Part shown: piece by piece, positions 22,475-33,943 of the stretch | How positions within the stretch are numbered: position 1 is the first letter of the stretch | Layout of the letters: each line of letters opens with the position of its first letter | Assembly (NCBI GenBank): GCA_025093985.1 | Contig: JACAAK010000001.1 | Coordinates: 434,001-498,000, forward strand | Length of the DNA stretch: 64,000 nucleotides | Source of the DNA: Calvatia gigantea | Taxonomy: Eukaryota > Basidiomycota > Agaricomycetes > Agaricales > Lycoperdaceae | Direction: 5' to 3' | The notes under the pieces: model-generated | The model's database searches: none | Seen by the model: the letters and a program-made list of their open reading frames with translations, nothing else | What the model was told of the DNA's origin: nothing | Translations under genes and position numbers: made by a program

Positions 22475-23305
22475 ATGCTATCGTTGATCCTAACAGCATT
22501 CCTAGTCGTCTTGGTAGCGCAGGTGGTATCGTGGATAGGGGAGAGTGTATTGAGTGAATTCGTGGGTCGTCTTTGACAATTCAATTAACGCCGGTTACTG
22601 ACATGCCTACTGGCGAATAGGCGTATTCGCTATATCTACGAGCGACGCAAGGATCGCTTGTGCGGCAGCAGAGCGAGCTCAAAACGAATATTTTGAAGGC
22701 GAAGCAAGAGCTTATGCAAACAAGCGCACAGGACCAATTCGCAAAATGGGCGAAACTGAGACGGAGTGTGGATAAAAGTCTGGCAGAGCTGGAGAAACTC
22801 AGTGCGTATCCTTCTACCGCACCCTCATCCTCTGCTCCTCCCTCACTTCACCTGTGGTATTCAAACTCATTTCTGCTTCGAAACAGATTCGAAACTCTCA
22901 TCGAGTAAAACCACATTTACACTCGGATTTCGTGCCTTCCTCTGGATCCTTGTCAACATTCCTCAATACGTCGTCGCGTGGAGACATCGCTCTCAACCCG
23001 TTTTTTGGCTTCCACAAGGCTGGTTTAATGGCGTTATGCTCTGGTGGTTGGCTTTCCCATTCGCTCCCAAGGGCTCGGTTAGCGTTATGACGTGGACGTG
23101 GGCGTGTAGATATGTGTTGAAGATTTTTGAAGAGGTTGTGCGATATATTATACGTGAGTATCCACTATGCTATCTCCCCATTGGGCAATATTGAAATTGG
23201 TTAATAGTGCCCGTGTTTACCTCGACACCAGAGGTGGTTGATGAAAAAACTGGCGAGAAGCAGAAGGAGAAAACCGAACCCATCCCCGTCGCGGAGGTGG
23301 ATTAG
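22475..23305 (+). CDS. GET1: GET1/WRB-like receptor for tail-anchored protein insertion
   Basis: ER membrane subunit that, with Get2, docks Get3 and inserts tail-anchored proteins. The ATG at 22475 begins a transmembrane helix ([20 protein letters not shown]). After an intron (about 22561-22619) comes a coiled coil, [20 protein letters not shown], followed by the family signature [19 protein letters not shown] second intron (about 22802-22890) leads to two membrane segments, [18 protein letters not shown] and [18 protein letters not shown]. The last exon ends [12 protein letters not shown] with TAG at 23303-23305. Topology (one TM, cytosolic coiled coil, two TMs) and the [13 protein letters not shown] motif match Get1/CHD5 proteins. 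It is convergent with the OsmC gene. Confidence 0.92.
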
Positions 23306-23527
23306 AACTGAATCATTCACTTTCACTGCATAGTCTTCTGCTATACTCATATTTCCTCCCCACTTATATATCGTTAAGCACCGGGTAATGTATATGTCTC
23401 GTAGATTATCACGCGGTGTCGTTGCCTGTAATGTGTCACAGCTAGCGCAAGCCATTGGATATGCGGACATCACAATTCCCTAGTACAGCGAGGGATCACC
23501 CGCACGCATCTAGAACGAATTCTACTC

Positions 23528-24198
23528 CTAAGCTTTTGAAACGTTTACGTTGACGCCATGTTTAAGCGCCCGGCTATACGGACAAAACTGTCATAGGAAA
23601 GAAACACTTTAATAACATTGTGGCAAGTGCGGACGTCCAAGACACACCTCATGAGCAGCCTGAAGAACATCCTCATCAACGCCCTCAACTTTAATATCCA
23701 CTCCCAACCCAAACCCACCAAGATCCTTCGGCTCACCCAAAGCAACCGACACGTGTACTTTAGCAGCCTCAGCTTGATCTGGTTTCTTCTGGTTGCGCGC
23801 CACGAACTGAGTTGCACCTAGGAAGCAGGCTGTAGACGCATCGTCGTCCCATGAGTCCTTGAGCTTAAACTATGTATCAACAAATGGATCAACAAGGAAG
23901 ACTGACAAGCATAGCCCATGGCGAACAATTGCTCTGGGTTTGTTCCTTTTCCAGTCCCTCCGAGTTCTTTGGGAGTAGCGAGGTCGAGGTCGAAGCCGTT
24001 TGATTCGACTTCGCCATTACGGCCTGCACCTGTGGCCGTCGCGGTCACTTTATACTGTGAAACATACATCAGATATAGCCAGCGCTTGAAGATGATTAGA
24101 CACACCTTGACATCCTTGAGGGTGAGATACGACCTGGTTTGGATGCGGGTGTGTTGGAGAAGAGGACGACGAAGCGAGCGAGTAGCTGCAGACAACAT
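23528..24198 (-). CDS. Mitochondrial Ohr/OsmC-family thiol peroxidase
   Basis: Cys-based peroxidase of the organic hydroperoxide resistance family. The ATG at 24198 gives MLSAATRSLRRPLLQHTRIQ, an Arg-rich amphipathic leader typical of mitochondrial import. The domain follows: YKVTATATGAGRNGEVESNG, then LDLATPKELGGTGKGTNPEQ. The first reactive Cys is in ASCFLGATQF, joined across an intron (donor after GGCTATGCTT, acceptor CTACAG). The second is in HEFCPYSRALKHGVNVNVSK, joined across another intron, with stop TAG at 23528-23530. Extending through the donor at AHE without splicing would give a shorter product lacking the second Cys, so I prefer the spliced form. Four exons. Confidence 0.9.
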
Positions 24199-25710
24199 TG
24201 TTGAAACTCAGGAGCTAACGCGACAGAGACATGCGGGAAAAACTAGGGCTATTTATATCCTGTCTCCTCGAAGCACCGCGAAACGACCGATCTTTCGCTG
24301 AACGCTGGGCTCTACTGATGTATTCTTTGTGGCATCCTACTGGGGTATGTGCAACGCTTACGCCAGGAAAGTGCTGAACACCACCCTTCAGAATCCCCGC
24401 AAACCGACAAAGCGACTTCATGCAAGTCGAGAGCTCGAGGTTCCATTTTTACGCTGAAAAAAAAATAGAACATATGTGACTCAACGAGAATTCCCTATTC
24501 AGAACTCAGTATCTACAATATAAAATGATATCTACCCAGCCCTCCAGCTTTCGAATCACCCAGGCTACTTGGAAGTTTTGCGCACCCCAAGCGTAAATTT
24601 TTTGCAACTCGGAAAGTCACAAAATCAACCCAGGTGACGCACGATCTCAGGGATCTCCAGGACGGTGGACCTCGCAACCTCGAGCTCCTCAAGCCATTCC
24701 GTTCATTCCTTCCGCCGACCCGAGATTGTTTGATTTGAGAACGTCCAAACTGCGCAGCCTCCGTACCGACTGAGACATGTCGGGTCCTCCCATTCAGGTA
24801 AATTCATGTGATCTTGAAAAGAGTCCTACACGGGGGCCGAACCATCTCTACGGTATCGATGCGAATGGGGTCAATGTAGATTATACAAGCAGTGGCTTGG
24901 GCACCCCCAAAACTGAGGCAGAAATGGGTAGTGTGGTACCATAAGATTGAGGTGTGTGGATGTTGGTTATCGGTGTCTGTTAGGGTGGCGAAGTCACTGA
25001 GGAGCGCATGGTTGAGCAAATTTACATCTTCTTCCTGCTGCGATGATTTCTTGTTCTCTGTTCGATACCTACCGATGATCTCGCGGTTTTCATTGCTGAT
25101 GCCGTTTGTGGTTCATTTTGTCCATTCTGAATGTCACCAACAGGAAGACGGGGTACCTTCACCTCCGAATCGTGGAATCCAACTGTCGACCCCATAGAGT
25201 GTTTACTTTATAATAAAATTAGTTATCACAATACACAGCGCCTCCTTATTCGCTGACATTAGGATTTCCCAATCCTGACGTGAGAGATTAGATAGTCACA
25301 TGTACTGTTCACTGACTAAGTTATTTGTGGATCTCCTCACTAACTGAGCACCGTTAGGTACTTAATGGAAAGAGGCACATGATTGAACGCGGCCCCTTTA
25401 CCCCGCCAGGTTTTTTGCGGTGTTCTGGGCGCTTTTCGAAACAAAGCAATACTATATCACCTTTACCAGCGCTGGGGGATGTTCCCGCCACCAGCAACGT
25501 TCACCTCTTCTCATAGCGCTTCTCTTATGTTGCGAATTACCCTGTGTTCCTATGTCTTTCTCTTGTTCTTCCAAAAAGGTTGGTCACACGGAAGTATTTA
25601 CTGTCCGTCGAGCTTGCTGTCCAACTTGACAGGCTGCTTGCATGTTTCTCCTGTTTAAAAAGCCACAAGAATACTACATTACGACCCCCAATTCCTAGAA
25701 CTAGTTCACC
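24199..25710. other. Intergenic region, no supported gene
   Basis: The left part is the promoter of the OsmC-family gene. An ATG at about 24778 followed by a donor-like CAGGTAAAT looks like a first exon (MSGPPIQ), but no continuing exon was found. The open frame at 24892-25197 has no recognised motif. Confidence 0.4.
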
Positions 25711-26268
25711 ATGTCCATGACACCAACTGCACTCAAAGATCTTCGCGTTGGCGACATCATCTTCACCGATGTGATCATTAATAAAGCTGACATGGCCGAT
25801 CCCAACGCTACGTCGGGCACCGCAAAGAAGTTCGTTTTCCCACTTACCAATGTCTGAGATCAACACACTTACTAGAATCTTTCCCTAGGATAAAATCAGG
25901 CAAACCGGTCACTCGCCTTGCCATTGTTCTTGTTGCGGGCACCACCAGCGTGCAGGTTACTTACCTCGCGACCTTTAATAATTCCACAACACTCCCGACC
26001 AGGTTTGCTGATAAGACGATGTGGTATCCTATACAACCGGCGATAAAGGAGAGCATCTACAATCCCCTCCCCCCACTCCCAAACAACCGGGCTCAGTGGG
26101 CTTGTCTCCGTGTGAAACAGACGATCACTCAAAACCCAGTCAGTTATCATTTTCATCCTTATATAGTCGACCCTCCTGATGTATGTAAATATGTTGTAGG
26201 TTCAGAAAACTGCCGAGGTCATAAGTGCCGCCTCAGCCCAGCTTATCCTTAACGCGATGAAGGCATGA
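25711..26268 (+). CDS. Small hypothetical protein, three exons
   Basis: The ATG at 25711 starts MSMTPTALKDLRVGDIIF, then KADMADPNATSGTAKKFVFP. An intron ending CCCTAG (about 25890) leads to KSGKPVTRLAIVLVAGTTSV, VTYLATFNNSTTLPTRF and DKTMWYPIQPAIKESIYNPL. A last short exon reads VQKTAEVISAASAQLILNAM with TGA at 26266-26268. The pattern, a compact beta-rich domain of about 130 residues with RVGDII near the start, resembles uncharacterised small fungal proteins. A PemK-like SH3 fold is possible but not shown. No signal peptide. Function unknown. Confidence 0.55.
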
Positions 26269-27762
26269 GGTGTTGGCTACGATCAAACTTGAACGGTTTT
26301 TTTGTGTACAAACTTGATCGAGAGATTGTATATCTGTCCTCCTGTATACGATCTTGTCCATTGTCCACGTTGCCCACAAAGCTCATTGAACGTGACGAAT
26401 CGATAGCCCTCAGTACCGGGTTATCTAAACTCCAAGCACGCAGAGCTTGAACTAGCTTGCGTAGCCCAAACATAAGGCCTAGGAAACATTGCATGGGTCA
26501 TATTGACGCTGGACCCGAAGAGGTCGAGGTATCTGTGTGTCACGTGCCTAACACCGAATGTGACGCTTCTGAAGATGACGCTGAAGGGAGGAAGCGAGCC
26601 ATGGAGCAAGGGAAGCGAGCCGTGGAGCAGGGTAGCGATCATGCTACAGAGCGCAGAGTCCCGCAAAGCTTTTCTGGTATTCTCTAGGCAAGAAAAATAG
26701 TACATTTCATACATAATCTCTCGAAATGACCTCTCTGGTGTAGTTTTCATCGCACACCGCAAGTTTGTGGACCCTTGATATCTGGTTGAGTCCACTTACT
26801 TCGCCGGGGAACCAGTTGCCAGTCCTCCAATACAGATCCTCCGTCCAGGTTTTCATATACCTGTGGGGTGATGGTATTTATGAATAGAGCGGCGTGTGCG
26901 GGGGAGCATCTGGTGACTCGCATTGTCGTAATTGGGCGCTGGTTGATTGTACGTTACAAGGCTGGAATTGGAAATCCCAAGGGCCTCCAGTGTTTTGTTT
27001 CACCAAGGGCAAATTAGCAAGTGGATCGATCCGGGCCTCGCAGGAAATATTTATCATGTTTCCATACCGAAGTGCTTGTGCAGGTCAATCTGGGTTCTGG
27101 CGCTTGACTACAGGCTGCCAGAAGCTAACAATGCTCTTTGTCGTGCAAGGAGTTTGTCTAGCTTTCGTAATGTTTATCTAGATACTACGGGCGTTCTTCT
27201 ACGAACAGCCCTTTCCATTAAATCCATCCTCAGTGACAACTACTTTCCGACTATGTGTAACCTTGCTCTTCTTTCTCCAACATGTCGGACGTGGAAAGGC
27301 ATATTAATAGGTCAAGCTTGTAGCGCCCGGTAATGCGGGGTTCCAATTGACACCCAGGGAATGCATTTTTGCTTTGTCAATGATACACTCGTTCAAAAAA
27401 CTGACGTTACTCTGATTGAATTCGGAAATGTGGCTGAGTTGTGTAGCATCCCGAATCAAACTTACCCAAGTATGTATGACTCTCGTGGGCCTGCCTTGTC
27501 GACCACAATCAACCAACGCTCCTTCCAATTTGGTCGTACATGTTGCAAATTCAAATGCAGGGATTTTTGTGCACCTGACGTGGTTACGTATTTAAGTCAG
27601 AGTTGGGGAGGCCACTTGACGTATCCTCATAATTCCTGTCTTTCTTGTACAAAAGAGCAACAGGTTCTACAACGGTTCCATTATGAAGACTTATGATATT
27701 GGTATGCTTGCATCTGCCCTGGGGAGCTGATTTATATAAGACGTTGGCACATCGGGGTCGGC
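26269..27762. other. Gene-poor stretch with a short tandem repeat
   Basis: A 21 bp unit (GAAGCGAGCCATGGAGCAAGG and a close copy) is repeated at 26591-26611 and 26612-26632. Open frames at 26947-27333 and 27361-27696 have no recognisable motif. The right end is the promoter side of P450-2. Confidence 0.4.
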
Positions 27763-29921
27763 ATGGCCTCACAAATGGTGTCCTTCACCCTTCGGGATGT
27801 GCTCTTCGGATGTCTTTGCCTCCTCATTCATTTTATATATCGCTACCGTCGACGAACACCGGCACCCCTGCCCCCAGGACTCCGACGGTGGCCAATTTTG
27901 GGAAATGCGCTGTCTATTCCGATGGAATATGGGCATATATTCTACAAGGCGTTGGGGACGAAACTTGGTGAGGAGGATTCAGTGCTTCAATTATAACCTC
28001 ATGCCTAATGATAGAGTACAGGATCAAATATTATGTATCTCGATGCCCTCGGCCAGCCCATTATCGTTCTCAATGACGTCCAAATGGCGAAGGATCTTCT
28101 AGAGCAGCGTTCAGCTCTGTACTCCAGTCGGTGAGTTTTGACCGAGGCAAAAGTATTGCCAGTTAAATGGCGGATTCTCCCCCAGACCGCATTTGAACAT
28201 GCTTATGGATGTGTATGTTTTCATCTTGTCCATTGTCCCTTGCCACGTCTCACTGTCACCAAAGGATGGGGATCAATCACCTCTTCTCGGTCATGCCATA
28301 CGGGGATGAGTGGAGGAGCCATCGTCGATTGTTCCAGCAATACTTTTCCCCAAAAACAATACGCCGGGAACAAGAAAAGGAATTGGAGTTCGTCCGGAAA
28401 GGGCTGTTGCCAAACCTTTACCATACTCCCGATGACTTCCTTGAGCATATTCGAAGGTCAGAAATTCTCTGGGGACTCGTACCATTGACTAATTGACTTT
28501 TCAGCTGCATCGGCGGCTTCGCTACATCCATAACATACGGGCTTTCAATTCGGCGTACCCATGATCCGACAGTAACTTTTGCAGAGAAGGCTTTCACGAT
28601 TCTGACCGAAGCTGCTACGCCCGGACGGTTCCTGGTCGATATCATGCCCGCTCTAAAGCATGTCCCAGAATGGATGCCAGGAGCTGGCTTTAAGAGGTTA
28701 GCCCAAGAATGGAGGGCGGTCATGTTGCGAGTACGAGATGAACCATACCAGGAAACCTTGAAAGCTATCGTATGTACTATATTCCTTTAGTATTCCTCTA
28801 AACTGACGTCAGGAAGGATGATAACAGCGCCCCTGAATCTTTCGTCTCAGAGAGCTTAGCAAGGCGTAGCGACAAATCGGATTACGACGTCCAGGAACAA
28901 CACATTAAGCAGACCGCTACTCAACTCTATGGCGGTGCGATATCGTCTCACGCAATTGTGAACCACTGCTTTAGCTGATGCGGTTACTGTTAATAGCCGC
29001 ATCTGAGACTACACTGGCTGCTGCCCTGACTTTTGTACTGGCAATGCTTAAATATCCTGATATCCAAAAACAAGCTCAACAAGAGATCGACTTTGTCGTG
29101 GGACGGAACCGATTACCTGACTTTTCGGACCAGCCGCGCCTGCCCTATCTCTCCGCGGTTTTAAAGGAGGTTTTGCGGTCAGTCATGCCTCCCCTCACCT
29201 CTTGTCTGCGCTTCTTATATTCGTTGACTAGTTGGAATCCAGTCGTGCCCCTCGGTTGGTTGAACATATCATAGATGCGTCAGCATTGCAGATTAATATG
29301 TAACACAGGTGTTCCCCATCTCACTACTGGTGAGGATGTCTACAACGGGTACTATATCCCAAATGGGAGTATAATCATCGCCAATACGTAGTAAGTTGAT
29401 TCGTCCGGCCAGTGCGCGTACCTTTGATTGAGCCGTGCCTAGTGCCATGCTCCAAGACGAAGAGATATTCCCCAATCCAAAGAAATTTGACCCAGAGAGG
29501 TTTCTAAAAGATGGTCGGATTAATGCTCAGGTCCCTGACCCGGAGGTTTATGCAACATTCGGGTTTGGAAGAAGGTTCATTCCACAAACCTCTCAGCTGG
29601 ATCTATCATTTACTAGTCGTCCATAGGAGCTGTCCAGGAGCCCATATCGCACTATCAATCCTCTATCTTCTAGCCGCATCCGTATTATCTATGTTCGATA
29701 TATCCCCTGAACTCGACGCCGACGGGAATCCCGTTCCAGTGATTCCCGAATTCCGGGCTGCTTCTATCACTTCGTGAGTCCGCTCTTGATCGAAGTTGCA
29801 GCGAATTAATCGTCTTCCTTGATTTAGCCAACCACTACCATTCCGTTGCATGATAACCCCACGCAAGGGGAAAGATGTGGAAGAGCTTCTGAAGGAGTAT
29901 CTGCACACTGAATTCATTTGA
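27763..29921 (+). CDS. Cytochrome P450 (copy 2)
   Basis: ER-anchored monooxygenase. The ATG at 27763 (MASQMVSFTLRDVLFGCLCL) leads to the hinge PLPPGLRRWPILGNALSIP. Landmarks: YLDALGQPIIVLNDVQMAK, VMPYGDEWRSHRRLF, an I-helix region ASETTLAAALTFVLAM, ExxR in LKEVLR, NPKKFDPERFL, and heme loop FGFGRR/SCPGAHIAL. The intron falls two codons before the Cys codon (29631-29633). The C-terminus is PRKGKDVEELLKEYLHTEFI with TGA at 29919-29921. All conserved blocks can be joined by GT-AG introns without frame breaks, so the gene looks intact. It is a close paralogue of copies 1, 3 and 4. Substrate unknown. Confidence 0.92.
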
Positions 29922-31377
29922 ACGCCTCAACCACTTAGGCATTTGTATGACCTCATCTGAGGTTTGTATACTCCCTTGTATTCATCAGTTGTCATCATTT
30001 ACACCTGATATTACAATGTCAACCTTATTCTTGTCTTCCTTTGGTCCCACTGAAAGCTCACTATGGCGGTGTTTCAGGGTCGTCCGAGGGGCCGTTTTCC
30101 TGGCGCCAAGTCAGTTCCAAAACAAACTGTGAGGTGTACCCTTGTGGCTAGGACGAGATGTCTGAAACGTGAGTAGGAATAAGAGGACCTCTCAGTGGGA
30201 ATAGTCGGCCTTCACTAGAAGGTCGTGTGGGGCGCACATCGTAAGGATAAGGTCACGATCCCCACCCAAATCGGCTTTTTGGGTGGTAATATGCACAATC
30301 TGGCGACTGGGATGGAAGGACGGTGTTGGTAAGGATCTCTACACCCACGCCTAAATCAGCCCATGGATCAGATCAATGTTCTTCCCTGCACCTGATGCCC
30401 AGACAGAAATAACCCTTCCATGTACGCATTTGGGGTCTTCGATGCACTAGACCAACCGGTGAGGTTGATGGTAGCATGCTTCGAGCAACTTTTTTCTCCG
30501 CCTCATTACCACGCTGATTATTGTGAAAGAAAATGATGTTACAACTGGGAGCTAATGCTAGATCCTACCAGTAAATTCTGGGAGTTACGGCCTCTGCCAG
30601 CAGGAGTGGGTTGGTGATGTCACGACTGGGTTGCAGCTCCCCAGGGAATAAGAACGGCCCGTGGGAAGTGATTATAAATCACTCGTCTCCACAGGCAGTT
30701 TTTAGTTTCCTCGAGTTGATCGATTGATCATTGGATGACTTCCCGCAGCGTCTAGAATTCTAGATTATATTTCTAAATCACTCCAAGTGGCAGGAACGTG
30801 ACTTGCCAGGAAAGCCGGGCGATGGGATCGTGTCAGATCTCAAAAGAGGGCCTTTTCTAAACCTTAATCTAGAGGAGGCCTCCTACCCCCCCTCCCAGTT
30901 GCAGACGCTCGTTATAAACCCTTTTGAGGCTCCACCATCAATTCTCCATTTGGGTCCTTTATCTTTTGGTTGTGTACGCACTTTCCTCTCTCCAAAATAC
31001 AATATGCGACCGCTGCAGGTCTCCAAACAATAAGGACATAATAGTGATCGGGTCAAATTATTGTATCTCTTCGCTAGCTGCAACCACTTTTGAAGGATAT
31101 GAGAGGCTCATCAATTTGTGGTGTGAAGTTTGTCATGGCCTCAGCGGTTTGGATTTCGTGCAGTAGCTCGGCTGATTTTTCGGCATTAAGTGCAATTAAG
31201 GTTTAGAAATTGGATCTAGAATTCTAATTCCTACGGGAAGTCATCCATTCACGAGACAGGTGAGTCGTGTCCAAATTTATCGAGATGGACAGAACCTTAT
31301 AGTCGATCCCTACATAAGCGGTTCCCCACTGTTCCTGCATGCTTACATTTGGTATAACTCCTTACCTTTGCATTTCG
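29922..31377. other. Intergenic region between P450-2 and P450-3
   Basis: No gene is supported. The right half is occupied by the MITE-like element at 30733-31246, which ends only about 130 bp before the start of P450-3. The left half (29922-30732) shows no open frame with recognisable content. Confidence 0.5.
30733..31246. mobile_element. MITE-like non-coding element with terminal inverted repeats
   Basis: The ends are imperfect inverted repeats. The left end reads GGATGACTTCCCGCAG, then TAGAATTCTAGA. The right end, read as reverse complement from 31246, gives GGATGACTTCCCGTAG, then TAGAATTCTAGA. Similarity continues inward through ATTTCTAAA, giving roughly 45 bp of terminal repeat. ATT lies immediately outside both ends, as a possible 3 bp target duplication. 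The interior has no supported coding sequence. Length (514 bp) and structure fit a miniature inverted-repeat transposable element; the superfamily cannot be set from this copy alone. Confidence 0.7.
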
Positions 31378-33530
31378 ATGGCTTTACTAGGCCTCCGGGA
31401 CCTTTTCTTCCTCTGTTTTTGCGGTGCACTCCACCTCATCTATCGTTATCGCCGAAAGTCGGTTGCGCCCTTGCCACCTACCCTTCCAGGATGGCCTATC
31501 ATTGGGAATGGTTTTCAAATCCCACTGACGCATGTACATGTTTTCTACAAGAAACTCGGACAAAGACTCGGTAGCACCAGTGTTCTGTGATGGAGTTGTA
31601 AAAGTGATAGTAATTACTTCTAGGGTCGAAGATCATGTATCTTGAGGCGCTCGGCAAGCCCATCCTCGTCGTTAACGACCTGAATATTGCTAAAGACCTC
31701 CTTGAGAAGCGATCCGGATTGTACTCCAGTCGGTGCGCCTACAGCAGCAATGTATGGTAGCCCTCGGCTTCTCGCTGATTAATCAATACGCTAGACCTTC
31801 TCTACCAATGGTCACAGAAGTGTACGTCTTGGTACCTCGGTAACCAAGAAGTTTCATCCCGCTTATCATTATTACAGGATGAAGTTGAACCTATTCTTCG
31901 CCACTCTTCCTTATGGTGATCAGTGGAGAAACCACCGCCGAATATTTCAACAGTATTTCTCCCACAAGACCTTACACCGGGAACAGAAAAAGTCTTTGGA
32001 GTTCGTTCAGAAGGCCCTTCTACCCAACCTTTATGAAGACCCTGAACATGTTCATGACCTTGTGCGAGAGTAAGCTAATGATCACTAATTACCGTAGCCT
32101 CCAGAACCACTTGACCTATTCCACAGCTGTATTGGGGGTCTATCAATGGCCATGACATACGGTTTGCCCGTTCAGCGAGCTCACGATCCTCTCGTTGAGA
32201 TGTCAGAAAAATGTTCCGCCGCCGCCACACTAGCAGCCGGCCCTGGAACATACCTTGTTAATGTCCTGCCTGTGCTAAAGTATACGCCAGGGTGGATACC
32301 AGGTGTGACATTCAAAAAGGCGGGGGCTAAATTACGAGAGCAACTTTTGCAAATGGTAGAGGAGCCGTATCGTCAAACATTGAAAAAAATGGTTGGGCTC
32401 GATTTCACAAATATTTTAAGATCTCTTCTGAACTTCAACAGCATGACGGAACCGCCTCAGAGTCACTCGTCTCGGACGGCGTAGAGAGATACACGGACAG
32501 ACCATTCCAGGAAAAAGACGTCAAATATGTTGCGACCCAGGTCTTTGGTGGTACGTGGCGCAGTTTCCGGTGGATGGTAGTACTCAGCCCTACATTCCAG
32601 CCGCAACGGAGACCTCTGTCGCTGCTACCATGACGTTTATTCTTGCCATGCTAATGCACCCTGATATCCAAGGCAAAGCGCAACAAGAGGTCGATTCTAT
32701 TATTGGATCAGATCGGCTGCCGGATTTCTCAGATCAGCCACATCTCCCTTACCTCGCAGCGGTGCTCAAGGAGGTTTTACGGTCTGTAATTTATCCTCGT
32801 CTGGGAAATCTATGTAAGACTGACGTGTAGTCAGCTGGAATCCAATTGTACCCATGGGTGAGAAGCTTTCACTTCTAAGCTAGTCAACTGGTGATGGAAA
32901 GAAATACAGGGCTACCCCGCATGACAAGTGAAGAAGATGTTTATGAGGGGTATTACATACCCAAAGGTTGCACGGTTTTTGCGAACACTTAGTAAGCCCT
33001 CTACTCATGTTCGGTCCTCTCATCTAACCGATTACCAGTGCAATACTTCATGACGACGAAATCTTCCCAAATCCAACGGAATTTGACCCCAATAGATTCT
33101 TCAAGCATGGTGCCCTTTTATCGGACGTTCTTGATCCTACCACAGATGCTACTTTCGGTTTTGGGCGGAGGTTCGTACAATATCTTGGGTTCAGCATTGT
33201 TCTTTAGTTGACACAAGCGTTGTTCAGGATATGCCCTGGATCTCACATCGGGTTGTCAACCTTGTACCTCATTGCAGCTTCCGTCCTCGCGTTATTCGAC
33301 ATTTCTCCAGCACCCGATGCAGAAGGAAAACCCGTTAAAGTTACCGCGGAGTTCATCTCCGCCTCTCTTGTCTCGTATGTTGTCTTATTTTTCTGCCTCG
33401 AAAGAGAACAAATGTCGACCGAAGTTGTTGCAGAGAACCACTTCCGTTTAGATGCAAGTTCACCCCTCGGCACGGGAAGAACGTTGAGAGCCTTTTGCAA
33501 GAGCATTTGGGATTTAACGTTCTCCAGTAA
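31378..33530 (+). CDS. Cytochrome P450 (copy 3)
   Basis: The ATG at 31378 gives MALLGLRDLFFLCFCGAL and the hinge PLPPTLPGWPIIGNGFQIP. Conserved blocks: LGKPILVVNDLNIAKDLLEK, TLPYGDQWRNHRRIF, an I-helix region AATETSVAATMTFILAM, LKEVLR (ExxR), NPTEFDPNRFF, and heme loop FGFGRR/ICPGSHIGLS with Cys codon 33232-33234. After the last intron the end is EPLPFRCKFTPRHGKNVESL, then LQEHLGFNVLQ with TAA at 33528-33530. Exon structure matches copies 1 and 2, and the frame is continuous. The MITE-like element lies about 130 bp upstream, inside its promoter region. Confidence 0.9.
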
Positions 33531-33943
33531 TACAGGTTGATTAACTTCTACCCAATTCTATAAAATCGTGTGAATTATTCCGTGGTAACAATTGTGTTTT
33601 TGTAACGTACTTGTAATTTTATTCATGGTTCGTTGAAACTGGAAAAACGATAATTGAAAAGTTCTCAGTGCCTGGTTGTCTACCGCGGCAGAGTTCTATG
33701 AGGTTCGCCGCCCGTTGAGGCGGGAGTTGTCAGGAGATCGCTTTTCTGTCGCTTTGCCGGCGCTGTTTGAGGCGGTGGCTCTGGGGGCCTTACGGTCCTT
33801 GGCGTCGTCGTCTTCATCAAGTCAGATTCTTACTCACCTTCTGCGTCGGTCTCACTGACCCACCAGCAGGTGGCCTTCATGTTCCCTTCGCGAACCCCAA
33901 TCATCCCCCTTACCCCATTACAAAACAGTGATCGTGTATGAAC

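Noticed and set aside
26947..27696. Plus-strand frames of about 110-130 codons
   Set aside because: No motif, no plausible splice partners, and frequent Cys/Trp as in random frames.
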